This document shows, one piece after another, positions 26,798-35,435 of a DNA stretch of 64,000 bases. The notes beneath the pieces are model-generated. The model ran no database searches. It saw nothing but the letters and a program-made list of their open reading frames with translations, and was not told the origin of the DNA. The stretch lies in assembly GCF_051131705.1 (NCBI RefSeq), contig NZ_CP180316.1, positions 4,154,001 through 4,218,000 of the forward strand, in the 5' to 3' direction. The DNA is from Arthrobacter_M sp030063245. Its GTDB lineage: Bacteria; Actinomycetota; Actinomycetes; Actinomycetales; Micrococcaceae. Made by a program: the position numbers and the translations under genes. Numbering within the stretch: the first letter of the stretch is position 1; the number at the start of each line of letters is the position of its first letter.

Positions 26798-27337
26798 ATG
26801 AAGGGCAGCGGAAATGTGCGCGCGAAAACCGCGCTGCTAACGCTGGTGGCGGTGCTGCTTGCCGCGGGCTGCGGGTTGCCGCAAGGCAGGGGAAGCACAG
26901 GTGGTTTCCCGGAAATCCAACCCTTGTCGACGCCGTCGAACATCTCAGACTCACCGTCCGCAGCGCCGGACACGACAGCACCACTCACGCCGTCGCCGTC
27001 GTCCACACCGCCGGCAGCGTTCACCGGCAACGCCGCGGACTATCAACCCATCCCCAGCGCACCGTCGGGGACCAGCCCGGGAGTATCCCTGGACTGGCTG
27101 CTTGACGGGGTGAACGATTCGCTCAACCGGGTTTACCTGACGGCCATGGTACCCGCCTGCAACCGCCCGCTGCAGGCCATCATCACGGAAGAACCGTCCC
27201 GCGTAGTCCTGACACTCGCCGGCGCCATACCGACGCCGGGGATGGTCTGCCCACACAACGTGGCCATGTTCCACGGCTACGTGCAACTTGCGGATCCCGT
27301 GGGCAGCAGGATTTTGGCTCCCCGACCGGCCGGTTAA
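26798..27337 (+). CDS. Putative secreted lipoprotein
   Basis: The 179-residue product has a basic N-terminus, a hydrophobic stretch (ALLTLVAVLLAAG) and a lipobox LAAGC with the modified cysteine near residue 25. A Ser/Pro/Thr-rich linker follows, then a globular domain of about 90 residues with two cysteines. The GGAGGA adjacent to the ATG at 26798 is too close to be ideal, so a GTG at 26816 is an alternative start. No family is recognised. It is probably attached to the outer face of the membrane. Confidence 0.7.
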   Translation: MKGSGNVRAKTALLTLVAVLLAAGCGLPQGRGSTGGFPEIQPLSTPSNISDSPSAAPDTTAPLTPSPSSTPPAAFTGNAADYQPIPSAPSGTSPGVSLDWLLDGVNDSLNRVYLTAMVPACNRPLQAIITEEPSRVVLTLAGAIPTPGMVCPHNVAMFHGYVQLADPVGSRILAPRPAG

Positions 27338-27434
27338 TTGCGGGGCTCCCGGCGTCGGCCGCAACCGGTGGGCCAGGTCCCCGAAACCGGTGGGCCATAA
27401 ACCCCGGGTAGAGCTTCGGCGTGGTCAGCCGTGG

Positions 27435-28073
27435 TCAGCACGGCTCCGCTAGCACGGTGGTCTGCACCGTCGCAACGCCTGGTCGCGACGGAACACTACT
27501 GAACCCGAATCGGAGCGGTGGCCGGATGGGTGCCAGCTCGCCGGCGTCGCGCCCCTCCCAGCTCACCACGGCCGCATCGATCCGCCGTACATCGGTGACC
27601 CCATAAAACTCCCGGCGGCCGTCCCGGGCGGAACCGGCGGTCTGGACCCCTGGACTCAGCCGGGCCGCCACCGGGCTGATGGCGCGCAGCCAGCGCGGGT
27701 GAACCGCCAAACGCCGCGGCAGCAGCGCCGCGGCATAGCCCAGAATGGATCTGGCCCCCACACGGGCCCGGATCCGCAGCTGCCCGGCTTCGACCACCAG
27801 ATTCCCCGCGTCAAAGGTCGCCGTCACCTCCACCAGACGCGTCTCGTCAAAGACGTACGTGTCCCCGATGAACTCGGCTGTTGCGGCATCCGGGGCCAGC
27901 AGAATCCTGTGTCCGGACGCCAGCTCCACCATCACATCGGCGAACTGTCCGAAAGGAGACGTCGCCCAGACTCCGACCACAGCGCGGAGCCCGGAAGCAG
28001 TCCCCAGCCCTGCAATATGGCCGGCGAAGATCAGCGGCGCTCCGTGGCGGCCCAGGTCAGTTGGTGACGTCAG
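27435..28073 (-). CDS. Conserved hypothetical protein, coupled to the SRPBCC gene
   Basis: About 212 residues beginning near TSPTDLGRHGAPLIFAGHIAG. Recognisable stretches are GVWATSPFGQFADVMVE, LAVHPRWLRAISPVA and GRREFYGV. They match a conserved actinobacterial protein of unknown function that I recall. The family N-terminus falls exactly at the end of the upstream gene, but the codon there is CTG (28073-28071); no ATG, GTG or TTG is well placed. Translation may restart at the TGA of the SRPBCC gene, or a start may have been lost. Confidence 0.65.
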   Translation of the reverse strand: MTSPTDLGRHGAPLIFAGHIAGLGTASGLRAVVGVWATSPFGQFADVMVELASGHRILLAPDAATAEFIGDTYVFDETRLVEVTATFDAGNLVVEAGQLRIRARVGARSILGYAAALLPRRLAVHPRWLRAISPVAARLSPGVQTAGSARDGRREFYGVTDVRRIDAAVVSWEGRDAGELAPIRPPLRFGFSSVPSRPGVATVQTTVLAEPC

Positions 28074-28552
28074 TTGGTGTGGTGCGGTCCGGCCACGGCT
28101 TCGGCCAGCTTCCCGAGCGAGCCCTCCAGCTGGTGCGCCTCTACCACCGGGAAGGAGATCTGCCGCAGCACGTCCTTGTCCGTCACCTGGCTCCAGTCGT
28201 ACGTGAGCGAGACTTTTGTGGAATCCGGCGCGGTCGCTTCCAGTTCCCAGACCCATTCCCAGCCGGCCGGTTCCTTGCCTGCGTCGGCCGTCTTCCAGGC
28301 CAGCAGCTTGTTCGGATCAAACCCCACCACATAATTCTCTGTCTGGTACTCCCCGCCCAACTTGTCCCAGAACATGTTCATCGTGAACACCTGCCCCACG
28401 GCGGTGATCCGGTCCGTCTTCTCATCCGAGCGCACCATCCCCGAGCCATCGAGCTGAGTATGGTTGGCCGGGTTGCTCAGCAGCTTGAAAATCTCCTTCG
28501 CCGGGGCATCGATTACGCGGTCCACTGTCAGTCTTCCTTCGGTTTCAGTCAT
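28070..28552 (-). CDS. SRPBCC-family ligand-binding protein
   Basis: The 160-residue protein has the START/SRPBCC pattern: LTVDRVIDAPAKEIFKLLSN at the front, central strands around VGQVFTMNMFW, and a long C-terminal helix VVEAHQLEGSLGKLAEAV. Such proteins form a helix-grip cavity for lipids or polyketides, or act as stress proteins. It is divergent from an aldo/keto reductase and precedes a coupled conserved gene. Ligand unknown. Confidence 0.85.
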   Translation of the reverse strand: MTETEGRLTVDRVIDAPAKEIFKLLSNPANHTQLDGSGMVRSDEKTDRITAVGQVFTMNMFWDKLGGEYQTENYVVGFDPNKLLAWKTADAGKEPAGWEWVWELEATAPDSTKVSLTYDWSQVTDKDVLRQISFPVVEAHQLEGSLGKLAEAVAGPHHTN

Positions 28553-28710
28553 CGTTCCAGCATTGCGCAGTTTGCTGATGAATTCCAGTGCACCGAATTA
28601 CGACGACGGCGGCGGGCAGTCAGGCGGCGACGGCGCGGCTGCGGTGCGGTGGTGTCCAGTGCTTAAATCCGTCCCGGAATATCGACGGGCAGCACGTGGT
28701 TGCCGCCACC

Positions 28711-29595
28711 ATGACTATCCACAACACCCAAAGCAGCCACACGCCGTCGACCATTGACCTCAAGGACCTCGGCACCGTGCACCGCCTCGGCTTCGGCGCC
28801 ATGCGCATTGTCGGGGACGGAGTGTGGGGTGAGCCCGCGGACCGGCGCGCCGCCGTCGCCGTCGTGCGCCGCGCCGTCGAACTGGGCGTGGACTTCATCG
28901 ACACCGCCGATTCCTACGGGCCGAATATCAGCGAGGAGATCATCGCCGAGGCCGTGCACCCCTATGGCGGCAGCCTGAAAATCGCCACCAAGGTCGGGTT
29001 CACCCGCACCGGACCCGACAAGTGGGTGCCGGTGGGGCGCGCGGAATACCTGCGTCAGCAGACCGAGCTGAGCCTGCGCAAGCTCAAGGTTGACGCGCTG
29101 GACCTCCTGCAACTGCACCGCATTGACCCCAAGGTGGACGCCGAGGAGCAGTTTGGCGTGCTGCGCGACCTGCAGCAGGAAGGCAAGGTCAAGGCGCTGG
29201 GCCTGTCGCAGGTCAGCGTCGACGAGCTCAAGGCCGCCGCCAAATTCTTCACCGTCTCCACCGTGCAAAACCGCTACAACCTCACGGACAACTCCTCCGA
29301 GGACGTGCTGGATTACGCGGAAGAAAACGGCATCGGCTTCATCCCTTGGGCACCCATTTCCGCCGGCGAACTGGCACAGCCCGGCGGCGCGCTGGACGAA
29401 GCAGCAAAGCGTTTAGGCGCGACGACGGCGCAGGTCGCCCTGGCGTGGCTGCTGCGCCGCTCCCCCGTGATGATGCCGATCCCGGGCACCGGATCCGTCA
29501 AGCACCTGGAGGAAAACCTGGGCGCAGCCAGTGTCGTGCTGGATGATGCGACATTCGCGGAACTCTCTGCCGCGCGGCATGGCTCGGCGAAGTGA
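28711..29595 (+). CDS. Aldo/keto reductase
   Basis: The 294-residue NADPH-dependent oxidoreductase shows the AKR barrel with catalytic Asp and Tyr in DFIDTADSYGPN, Lys in LKIATKVGF, His in LDLLQLHRID, and the cofactor segment PIPGTGSVKHLEENLGA. The ATG at 28711 is chosen because the fold begins shortly after; the frame is open 120 bases farther upstream without similarity. Substrate cannot be assigned. The gene ends where a truncated HNH-type reading begins on the other strand. Confidence 0.92.
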   Translation: MTIHNTQSSHTPSTIDLKDLGTVHRLGFGAMRIVGDGVWGEPADRRAAVAVVRRAVELGVDFIDTADSYGPNISEEIIAEAVHPYGGSLKIATKVGFTRTGPDKWVPVGRAEYLRQQTELSLRKLKVDALDLLQLHRIDPKVDAEEQFGVLRDLQQEGKVKALGLSQVSVDELKAAAKFFTVSTVQNRYNLTDNSSEDVLDYAEENGIGFIPWAPISAGELAQPGGALDEAAKRLGATTAQVALAWLLRRSPVMMPIPGTGSVKHLEENLGAASVVLDDATFAELSAARHGSAK

Positions 29596-29597
29596 TC

Positions 29598-29752
29598 TGT
29601 TGTCCCAGGACTCATAGTCCTGGCCCTGCCACTTGTAGCGCAGAACGTCGTCCACGCCGATCTCGTCCGCGTATGGCCGCTCGTTGCCGTGTGGACGGTA
29701 GACAGTCTGGATGGACAGAGCTGCCTCAAACTCCTTCGGTTTGCGGTAAGGG
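29598..29752 (-). pseudogene. Fragment of an HNH restriction-type endonuclease
   Basis: About 50 codons read KEFEAALSIQTVYRPHGNE, then RPYADEIGVDDVLRYKWQGQ and DYESWDN. This resembles the region that precedes the HNH nuclease in actinobacterial restriction-like endonucleases (LRYKxxG...N). The catalytic HNH part is missing and no start is present. The piece lies between the MazF C-terminus, which it slightly overlaps, and the aldo/keto reductase end, as if the rest had been deleted. Confidence 0.6.
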
Positions 29753-30091
29753 GATTCCCAGCGCCGCCATCAGGCCGACGTTGACGTCGGCCATCGCCGC
29801 CATTGACAAGCCACTTAGCTCAGCGACCGGTTCGTCATCATAAAGAGTTGTGACCTCGTCGCATAGAGCCCAACCGTTCACAGCGTTCTCTGGAGGGAGG
29901 GCAACACGGCTGGGCCGGTCGCTGCGGACGGTCGTGGTGATGCGAATCGCCAGGGCGTTGCCGAACGCCTGGTTGCGCTGGTTATTCGAGACAACGAGCC
30001 AATACTTTTCGCCGACCTCCTCGGAGAGCGTGGCCGCGTAGATTACGCCCCGGCGCAGCGGCAAGGTCGGCCGCTTTCGGTTGGGACTCAT
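29726..30091 (-). CDS. PemK/MazF-family endoribonuclease toxin
   Basis: The 121-residue protein has the MazF/PemK strand order: LRRGVIYAATL (the RG-V/I-Y core), KYWLVVSNNQRN, IRITTTVRSDRPSRVALP, and a final helix after CDEVTTLYDD. Members cleave mRNA or tRNA at short motifs. It begins four bases after the upstream antitoxin stop. The C-terminus abuts the HNH fragment. Cleavage specificity is not readable. Confidence 0.88.
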   Translation of the reverse strand: MSPNRKRPTLPLRRGVIYAATLSEEVGEKYWLVVSNNQRNQAFGNALAIRITTTVRSDRPSRVALPPENAVNGWALCDEVTTLYDDEPVAELSGLSMAAMADVNVGLMAALGIPLPQTEGV

Positions 30092-30095
30092 TCGC

Positions 30096-30395
30096 CTACG
30101 CTATGCCCCGCGGACGCCGGCGCATCGCAGCTGCCTCACGCTGGTGCTCGGGGTCGCCAGCTTCTTCAGCGTAACTCAACGCCGCGATTTCTTCCCGAAG
30201 AGACTTGACACCTGCATCAAAAATTGCGCTGGCAACCGTGGACTCAGGCGACTCCGCCGTAATTTTTGCGTGCGCGAAGGCAGCGAGTACGACGAAGTCC
30301 TCAGGTTTGCTGCGAATCTCTTGAATGAAAAGCGCACGTTCCTCGGTCAACGGCAGGCCAATCCGTGGAGTACGGCGGGCTTTCACATCAGTCAC
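30096..30395 (-). CDS. Antitoxin partner of the MazF-type toxin
   Basis: The 99-residue charged protein has PLTEERALFIQEIRSK near the front and a helical middle with a hydrophilic Arg-rich tail. It lacks a recognised AbrB motif, so its type is open. It is upstream of the toxin by four bases in the usual antitoxin-first order. It would neutralise the ribonuclease and probably bind the promoter. The pairing is deduced from gene order and size. Confidence 0.72.
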   Translation of the reverse strand: MTDVKARRTPRIGLPLTEERALFIQEIRSKPEDFVVLAAFAHAKITAESPESTVASAIFDAGVKSLREEIAALSYAEEAGDPEHQREAAAMRRRPRGIA

Positions 30396-30398
30396 ATC

Positions 30399-30627
30399 TT
30401 AATCCTACACGGTGGTGCCCACCGCGGCAGCCAGCATGGACTCCGTTGTGGTCGCCACCCCGGCAATGGCTGGGGGCTGGTAGTACGTGGTCGGTCGCCG
30501 TCGACGTAGGAACGATGGGATGTCGGCTGGTCCGCGCCAATCCCAGCTCGGCTTTAACTTCTTCCCACGGCAAGGGGCATCCGCCGGTTTCTTCCATTTC
30601 GGCCCGGGCAGCGGCAGCGGGACGCAA
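30399..30627 (-). pseudogene. Remnant of an antitoxin-like gene
   Basis: A minus-strand stretch near 30530-30615 reads ARAEMEETGGCPLPWEEVKA followed by ELGLA. That ending is common in type II antitoxins. No start, no matching toxin and no continuous frame remain; a nearby frame gives a short tail ending GTTV. The rest of 30396-30734 shows nothing I can support. Confidence 0.4.
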
Positions 30628-30734
30628 GTCCGCCCGGTCCTCGGCTACTAGAGGTGTCGGCGTGTGGCGCCGGGCGCCCTGACCCGCCTGCCGCCGTCGT
30701 CGCTCGCGCCATGCAACTCCGGCTAACGTCCCGG

Positions 30735-31742
30735 TTAGCGGAACAGCCCGCTGTAAGCGTTCAGCGCGAGCTGGCCACCCAGGTGCGCGTAGAGGACGTT
30801 GCTGGTGGCGGGAATATCGCGGCTCTTGACCAGGTCAATCAGGCCCGCCAGGGACTTGCCCTCGTAAACCGGGTCCGTGATCATCCCTTCCAGGGAGCCG
30901 CCCAGCCGAATCGCGTCCAGGGTCGATTCGACAGGGACGCCGTAGAAGTCCCCGGCCCAGCCCTCCAGCACGTTGATTTCGTCATCGCGCAGCTCGCGGC
31001 CCAGACCGATCAGTTCGGCGGTGTTGCGGGCGATTCGCTCCACCTGGTCGCGGGTCTTCTGCAGCGTGGCCGAGGCGTCAATGCCAATCACGCGGCGCGG
31101 CCGGTCCTGGCCGGCGAATCCGGCGATCATGCCGGCGTGGGTTGAGCCGGTCACGGTGCAGACCACGATGGTGTCGAAGAAAATCCCGAGGTCCTTCTCC
31201 TGCTGTTCCACTTCATAGGCCCAGTTCGCGAAGCCAAGACCGCCGAGCTTGTGGTCGGAGGCGCCCGCCGGGATGGCGTAGGGCTTGCCGCCGGCTTCCT
31301 CCACCTCATGGATGGCCTGCTCCCAGCTGCTGCGGATGCCGATGTCGAACCCGGCATTGTCCAGCGTGACGTGGGCGCCCATGATGCGGGAGAGCTGGAT
31401 GTTGCCGACCCGGTCGGTCAGCGGGTCGGGCCAGTCCACCCAGTTCTCCTGCACCAGCCGCGCCTTGAGCCCGAGCTTGGCCGCCACTGCTGCAACCTGG
31501 CGCGTGTGGTTCGACTGATACCCGCCGATCGAGACCAGGGTATCGGCACCCTGGGCCAGCGCGTCCGGCACCAGGTACTCCAGTTTCCGGGTCTTGTTGC
31601 CGCCGAAGGCCAGCCCGCTGTTGACGTCCTCGCGCTTGGCCCAGATCTGCGCGCCGCCCAAATGCTGACTCAGCCGCGGCAGCGAATGGACGGGGCTGGG
31701 CCCGAAAGTGAGGGGGTAACGCTCAAAATCCGTGATGGCCAC
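30735..31742 (-). CDS. acdS: 1-aminocyclopropane-1-carboxylate deaminase
   Basis: This 335-residue PLP enzyme splits ACC, the ethylene precursor, into 2-oxobutyrate and ammonia. The PLP lysine is Lys50 in GGNKTRK and the substrate serine Ser77 lies in YQSNHTRQ. The residues that separate true ACC deaminase from D-cysteine desulfhydrase are present: Glu294 in VYEGKS and Leu321 in YAHLGGQ. Length and start agree with the family. A divergent GntR regulator shares the promoter region, unlike the Lrp-type AcdR known from proteobacteria. It suggests contact with plants. Confidence 0.95.
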   Translation of the reverse strand: MAITDFERYPLTFGPSPVHSLPRLSQHLGGAQIWAKREDVNSGLAFGGNKTRKLEYLVPDALAQGADTLVSIGGYQSNHTRQVAAVAAKLGLKARLVQENWVDWPDPLTDRVGNIQLSRIMGAHVTLDNAGFDIGIRSSWEQAIHEVEEAGGKPYAIPAGASDHKLGGLGFANWAYEVEQQEKDLGIFFDTIVVCTVTGSTHAGMIAGFAGQDRPRRVIGIDASATLQKTRDQVERIARNTAELIGLGRELRDDEINVLEGWAGDFYGVPVESTLDAIRLGGSLEGMITDPVYEGKSLAGLIDLVKSRDIPATSNVLYAHLGGQLALNAYSGLFR

Positions 31743-31807
31743 AGGATCTCCTTGTTATGGGTTTGCGGGACACTCAGGTGCGGAAGAGCGTTGGCCGGCA
31801 TCTACTT

Positions 31808-31842
31808 GCCGGACCAACATGTAATATATTGCATGCCTTTCC
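31808..31842. promoter_or_regulatory. Operator copy near acdS
   Basis: This 35-base block contains ATGTAATATATTGCAT (31819-31834), a palindrome with one mismatched pair, preceded by GCCGGACCA and followed by GCCTTTCC. The same order of elements recurs at 31938-31976 near the GntR gene. It lies about 66-100 bases upstream of acdS. Confidence 0.6.
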
Positions 31843-31862
31843 GACTCGCCTGTCAAGGCACT

Positions 31863-31907
31863 GGACGGCCGACGGCGGCAGGCGGGTGCCGCCGTCGTCG
31901 GCCGTCC
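31863..31907. other. Strong hairpin between the two operator copies
   Basis: The left arm at 31863-31879 (GGACGGCCGACGGCGGC) pairs with 31888-31907, apart from a three-base bulge, around an 8-base loop. It sits between the two divergent transcripts, where a terminator is not needed. It may insulate them or be the scar of an insertion. Confidence 0.6.
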
Positions 31908-31937
31908 GGTTATGAGGGGAAGAAGACGCGGATGGAG

Positions 31938-31976
31938 GCCGGACCAGTGTGTATATCATTTGCAGCATGCCTATCC
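31938..31976 (+). promoter_or_regulatory. Operator copy and likely promoter of the GntR gene
   Basis: GCCGGACCA, TGTATATCATTTGCA and ATGCCTATCC repeat the order seen at 31808. TATATC at 31952-31957 could be a -10 box, placing transcription start at or just before the ATG at 31967. No ribosome site precedes that ATG, so a leaderless mRNA is likely. Confidence 0.5.
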
Positions 31977-32620
31977 CCTCCATCCAGGGCGTCCACAAGC
32001 GTTCGCTCCTGCGCGACAACGTGTACCAATCTCTCCGCGATGCGATAGTCGACGGAACGTTCGCACCGGGGGAAAGGTTGAAGGACAGCGAGCTGGAGCA
32101 ATGGCTGGGCGTCAGCCGTACTCCCATCCGCGAGGCGCTTTTGCGGTTGGAGCGCGCCGGGCTGGCCGTCGCCGTGCCCGGCCGGGCAACCATCGTTGCT
32201 CCCTTCGACCTGGCATCCACTATTAGCGCGCAGCAGGTGGTGGCGTCAATGCATGAGTTGGCGGCCCGGCTGACCGTTCCTTCCCTGACGGCGGAGCACA
32301 TTGCCCTGATGGAGGAGGCCAACTCGCTATTCGCCGCGGCCTTGCAGGATCAGAATGTGGACGGTGCGCTCCTGGCGGACGATGACTTCCACGGCGTCTT
32401 GGTGGCCCGCTGCGGAAACACGGTGGTCCCCGAGGTGCTGGAACAAAGCACTCCGGTGCTGCGCCGGGTGGAACGGGTGCACTTCGCGTCCTTTGCCGCC
32501 CGGACCTCGGTGTCCCAGCACGCGGAAATTATCCGGTGTGCCCGCGACGGCGACGCGGAGGGCGCGGCCCGGGCCAGCCGGGAAAACTGGCTCAGCCTGC
32601 GCTACACGCTGCCCGAATAG
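31967..32620 (+). CDS. GntR-family (FCD) regulator, probably of acdS
   Basis: The 217-residue protein has a winged helix near residues 15-75, with LRDNVYQSLRDAIVDGTFAPG and the recognition segment LGVSRTPIREALLRLERAGL. It is followed by an FCD effector domain with an FHGVLVARCGN metal-site-like stretch and HAEIIRCARDGD. The start at 31967 fits a leaderless transcript; a GTG at 31949 is possible but lies within the operator. Divergence from acdS and the duplicated site point to control of both genes. Confidence 0.87.
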   Translation: MPIPSIQGVHKRSLLRDNVYQSLRDAIVDGTFAPGERLKDSELEQWLGVSRTPIREALLRLERAGLAVAVPGRATIVAPFDLASTISAQQVVASMHELAARLTVPSLTAEHIALMEEANSLFAAALQDQNVDGALLADDDFHGVLVARCGNTVVPEVLEQSTPVLRRVERVHFASFAARTSVSQHAEIIRCARDGDAEGAARASRENWLSLRYTLPE

Positions 32621-32814
32621 GGGCGCCAAGGCAGCAGTCGTGGACCATCCCCGCCCTAACCTTGGCGGATGCTGCGGGCGGCGCAGGCCCTCTCCCTGAC
32701 GAGGTACCTGCTGCGCGAACCAGGGAACCTGATGCAACGCCGCAGGTTCCATACCTTAACGCTTCCGTCGTACGACAGCCACAGGCCAGGGTCCATGGCC
32801 ATGCTGACAGAGGT

Positions 32815-32990
32815 GTCATTCTCAGTGCTCTTCGGGAAGGCCGCGGCGAGTGAACGTAATCGACGCGAGGGTCGTCGTCGAGTTGCTCGCCAACGATCTC
32901 GATCCCGACCTACTCGGTAATGAGGAGTTGATAGCTCCGCACCTCATCGACAGTGAAGTGACCAACGTCTTCCGCCGTCTTGTCGTTCAC
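32815..32990 (+). pseudogene. Remnant VapBC pair
   Basis: One frame ends VILSALREGRGE at 32853, the usual tail of a VapB-type antitoxin. It overlaps a GTG at 32850 that starts a PIN-domain toxin, NVIDARVVVELLANDL and then LIAPHLIDSEVTNVFRRLV. The toxin loses similarity after about 45 residues and the antitoxin keeps only about a dozen. The GTGA overlap is that of an intact pair. The rest of 32621-33034 shows no other gene. Confidence 0.6.
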
Positions 32991-33034
32991 GCAGCTTCGG
33001 CCAGAAACCACGCCCTGCGCCCCGCTCTGACACA

Positions 33035-34345
33035 ATGGCGGGCATGGGAAACGCCGAAAAGGGACTCGAACTCCGCATCTCACTGGACGGGATCGCGCCG
33101 CCGATCTGGCGGTCGATCCGTGTCCCGGAGAGCATAGAACTGGCGGAGCTGCACCGGGTGATCCAGTTGGCGTTCGGCTGGGAGGACCGCCATCTGCACC
33201 AGTTCACCGCCGGAATTGACCCGGACACGCAACGAATCCTCTCGGACGAAGAGACCTCCCGGGAGATCGGGGTCGAATCCGAGACCGGCGTCAAGCTGAC
33301 CGCCGTGCTGGAGACGGTGGCAGGCTCGACCGGCACAGATGCGACTAGCGCTGCCGCAGCCGCTGGCCGGCCCGCCACGCTGGCGTACGAGTACGACTTC
33401 GGCGATTCCTGGGACCATACCGTCGCGCTGACGGGGCGGTGCTTGATCCAGCCGGGCCAGATTACGTGTAGCGGCGGCGAGCGCCGCGGTCCGGTGGAGG
33501 ATTCCGGCGGGATCAGCGGCTATACCCACCTGAGCGAGGTGCTCGCGGATCCGCGGCATCCGGAGTATGAAGATCTGGCGGACTGGTACGCGGGCGCCGC
33601 GTCGATGCCGGGCACTTTGGACGCTGAATCTTTCGATCCGGAGGCCTTCGACATCGACGCCGTCAACGCGCGCCTGGCACGTTTTGCCTTGCTGCGCAGT
33701 GCCGGACCGCCCACCGAAACCGAGCTTGCCGCCGTCGTCCGTCCTATCCATTGGCTGCTGCAGCGCGCCGGGACCGATGGCCTGGAACTCACGGCAGCCG
33801 GTTACCTCAAACCCGCCGTGGTACGCGCGGCCGTGAGCGAGCTGGGCTGGCAGGAGCGCTGTTACGGGACGATTAACCGCGAGGACCAGGCCATTCCGGT
33901 GCTCGCGCTGCGTGAGAATTGCGTGCGGTGGAAGCTGCTGCGCAAGACCAAGGGGCGGCTGGTCCTCACGCCGGCGGCACGGAAAATGGCCGACGACGAC
34001 GCCGCCTTGTGGGCGCACGTAGCCGAACGTCTTGCGTTGCCTGGCAGCAACGCCGCGGACCTGGTGCACCGCGTGGTTGTCGGCTGGTTGCTGGAAGGCA
34101 CCATGCCCGAATGGAACGTCATCGCAGCGGTGCTGGCCGATATCCTGAATAACTCGATGTTCCGGATGCCCGGTGGCGCGCCCGTGGAAGAGCTGGACGC
34201 AATGGGCCTGTATCGGGATCTGCGCTGGTCACTGGGCTGCCTGGACATAAGGGAACCGGAGGAAAAGTTCGGCAAACAGGGCCCGCTCACGCTGGCAGGG
34301 ATCAAATTTCTGCTGGACGTGCGGCAGCGCAGGAGCCGGGAATAA
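33035..34345 (+). CDS. Plasmid pRiA4b ORF-3 family protein
   Basis: The 436-residue protein starts with the family domain: LRISLDGIAPPIWRSIRVP, LHRVIQLAFGWEDRHLHQF, and later LAYEYDFGDSWDHTV, the most conserved stretch. The C-terminal half is a helical region without a name. The family occurs on plasmids, in IS1096-type elements and on chromosomes; its function is not established. Start at 33035 or 33044; neither has a clear ribosome site. The neighbourhood is accessory DNA. Confidence 0.88.
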   Translation: MAGMGNAEKGLELRISLDGIAPPIWRSIRVPESIELAELHRVIQLAFGWEDRHLHQFTAGIDPDTQRILSDEETSREIGVESETGVKLTAVLETVAGSTGTDATSAAAAAGRPATLAYEYDFGDSWDHTVALTGRCLIQPGQITCSGGERRGPVEDSGGISGYTHLSEVLADPRHPEYEDLADWYAGAASMPGTLDAESFDPEAFDIDAVNARLARFALLRSAGPPTETELAAVVRPIHWLLQRAGTDGLELTAAGYLKPAVVRAAVSELGWQERCYGTINREDQAIPVLALRENCVRWKLLRKTKGRLVLTPAARKMADDDAALWAHVAERLALPGSNAADLVHRVVVGWLLEGTMPEWNVIAAVLADILNNSMFRMPGGAPVEELDAMGLYRDLRWSLGCLDIREPEEKFGKQGPLTLAGIKFLLDVRQRRSRE

Positions 34346-34417
34346 GCACGACCGGGAGTCAGCATGAAGGGAATCAGCATGGACGCCGCCGCGAAAGAGC
34401 CAGCTATGTGCCGCAGA

Positions 34418-35357
34418 TCAGCATCCGGAGCGATCCAGTTCCTGCAGCAGGCGTGGCCGGTTGCGGTGCCGGTACCTGATATCTGAGATCAAGGCAGCGA
34501 CCAGATCGGTTTGCCCCGTATCCGTGGCAAGGCCGCGCAGTTGCACAAGGCGGCGGCCGGCACTCTTGTAGTTGCGGACGTCGGCCACCTGAAGGTCCGA
34601 TTCCACCAGGCGCTGCAGCACCGGGATGACGGCCGCGGGGTTTGACTGCTGGTAAGCATCAACCAGTTGGGTCCACAAGCCATCGTCGTCGAGTCCTGTT
34701 CGGTGCGCCTCGGCCCAGGCACGCGGCACGTCCTTGATCGAAAGGAGAAGGAAAACAATGTAGTCATAGGTCCGCTGTTCCAGCCGTTCCAAGACAGCCG
34801 TTTCCATGACACCCCACCGATCCCCCGCTGCCCGGAATACAGCGGTCGCGTTGCTCGACGTTGGCCAACGCTCAAACACCGTCCGACGCGCGGCAAGTTC
34901 CTCCGCCGGCCTGTGCTCGGCCAGCAGGCTGCCCCAATAATGGCCAGCGGCCTCCGCCTGATGACCCGACAGCATAATCAACGGGGTCGATCTCGAAGAA
35001 TTCCTGATCATCTAGGAATTGGAACCGGATCATCCACTGCACCAGTTTCGCCGGCGTGGGCGGCGCCTGCGTGCACGACCGGGCATGCAGCTTCAGCAAT
35101 CCCCTGACCACGTCGCCGATGATGCCGCTGGAATCGTCCGCCCGCAACAGGATGCGGCAGAGGCTGGCGATCGCTGTCTGCGCCGGGGCGATGACGGCTG
35201 CCGGATCGCCGAGTTCGGCCGCCCCCTGCAGCAGTTGAAGGCCCTCTGACGCCTGCCTGCCGAATGCATGTGCGGCGCTCCATCGATGCAGGTCCGCGCG
35301 GGTGCGAAACAAAGGCAGAACTTCGGCTGCGGAGTACTGATCCGGTTCAAATGCCAT
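34418..35357 (-). pseudogene. DUF6880/SWIM-associated-like helical repeat protein, frameshifted near 34995
   Basis: The first part starts at ATG 35357 (GGAGGATAAG upstream) and reads MAFEPDQYSAAEVLPL up to EFFEIDPVDYA. Similarity then continues one base over as SGHQAEAAGHYWGSLLAE, through AWAEAHRTGLDDDGLW and YKSAGRRLVQLRGLA, to the stop at 34418. Rejoining gives about 312 residues of alpha-helical repeats like the C-terminal part of SWIM zinc-finger or DUF6880 proteins. One extra base (or two missing) lies at about 34992-35000. Function unknown. Confidence 0.65.
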
Positions 35358-35435
35358 CCACTTATCCTCCCAGCTACGCGACGGCGTCGTGGGTTTACAG
35401 GTGTTGCACTTCATCCATCAGTGTTACACGGGGGT

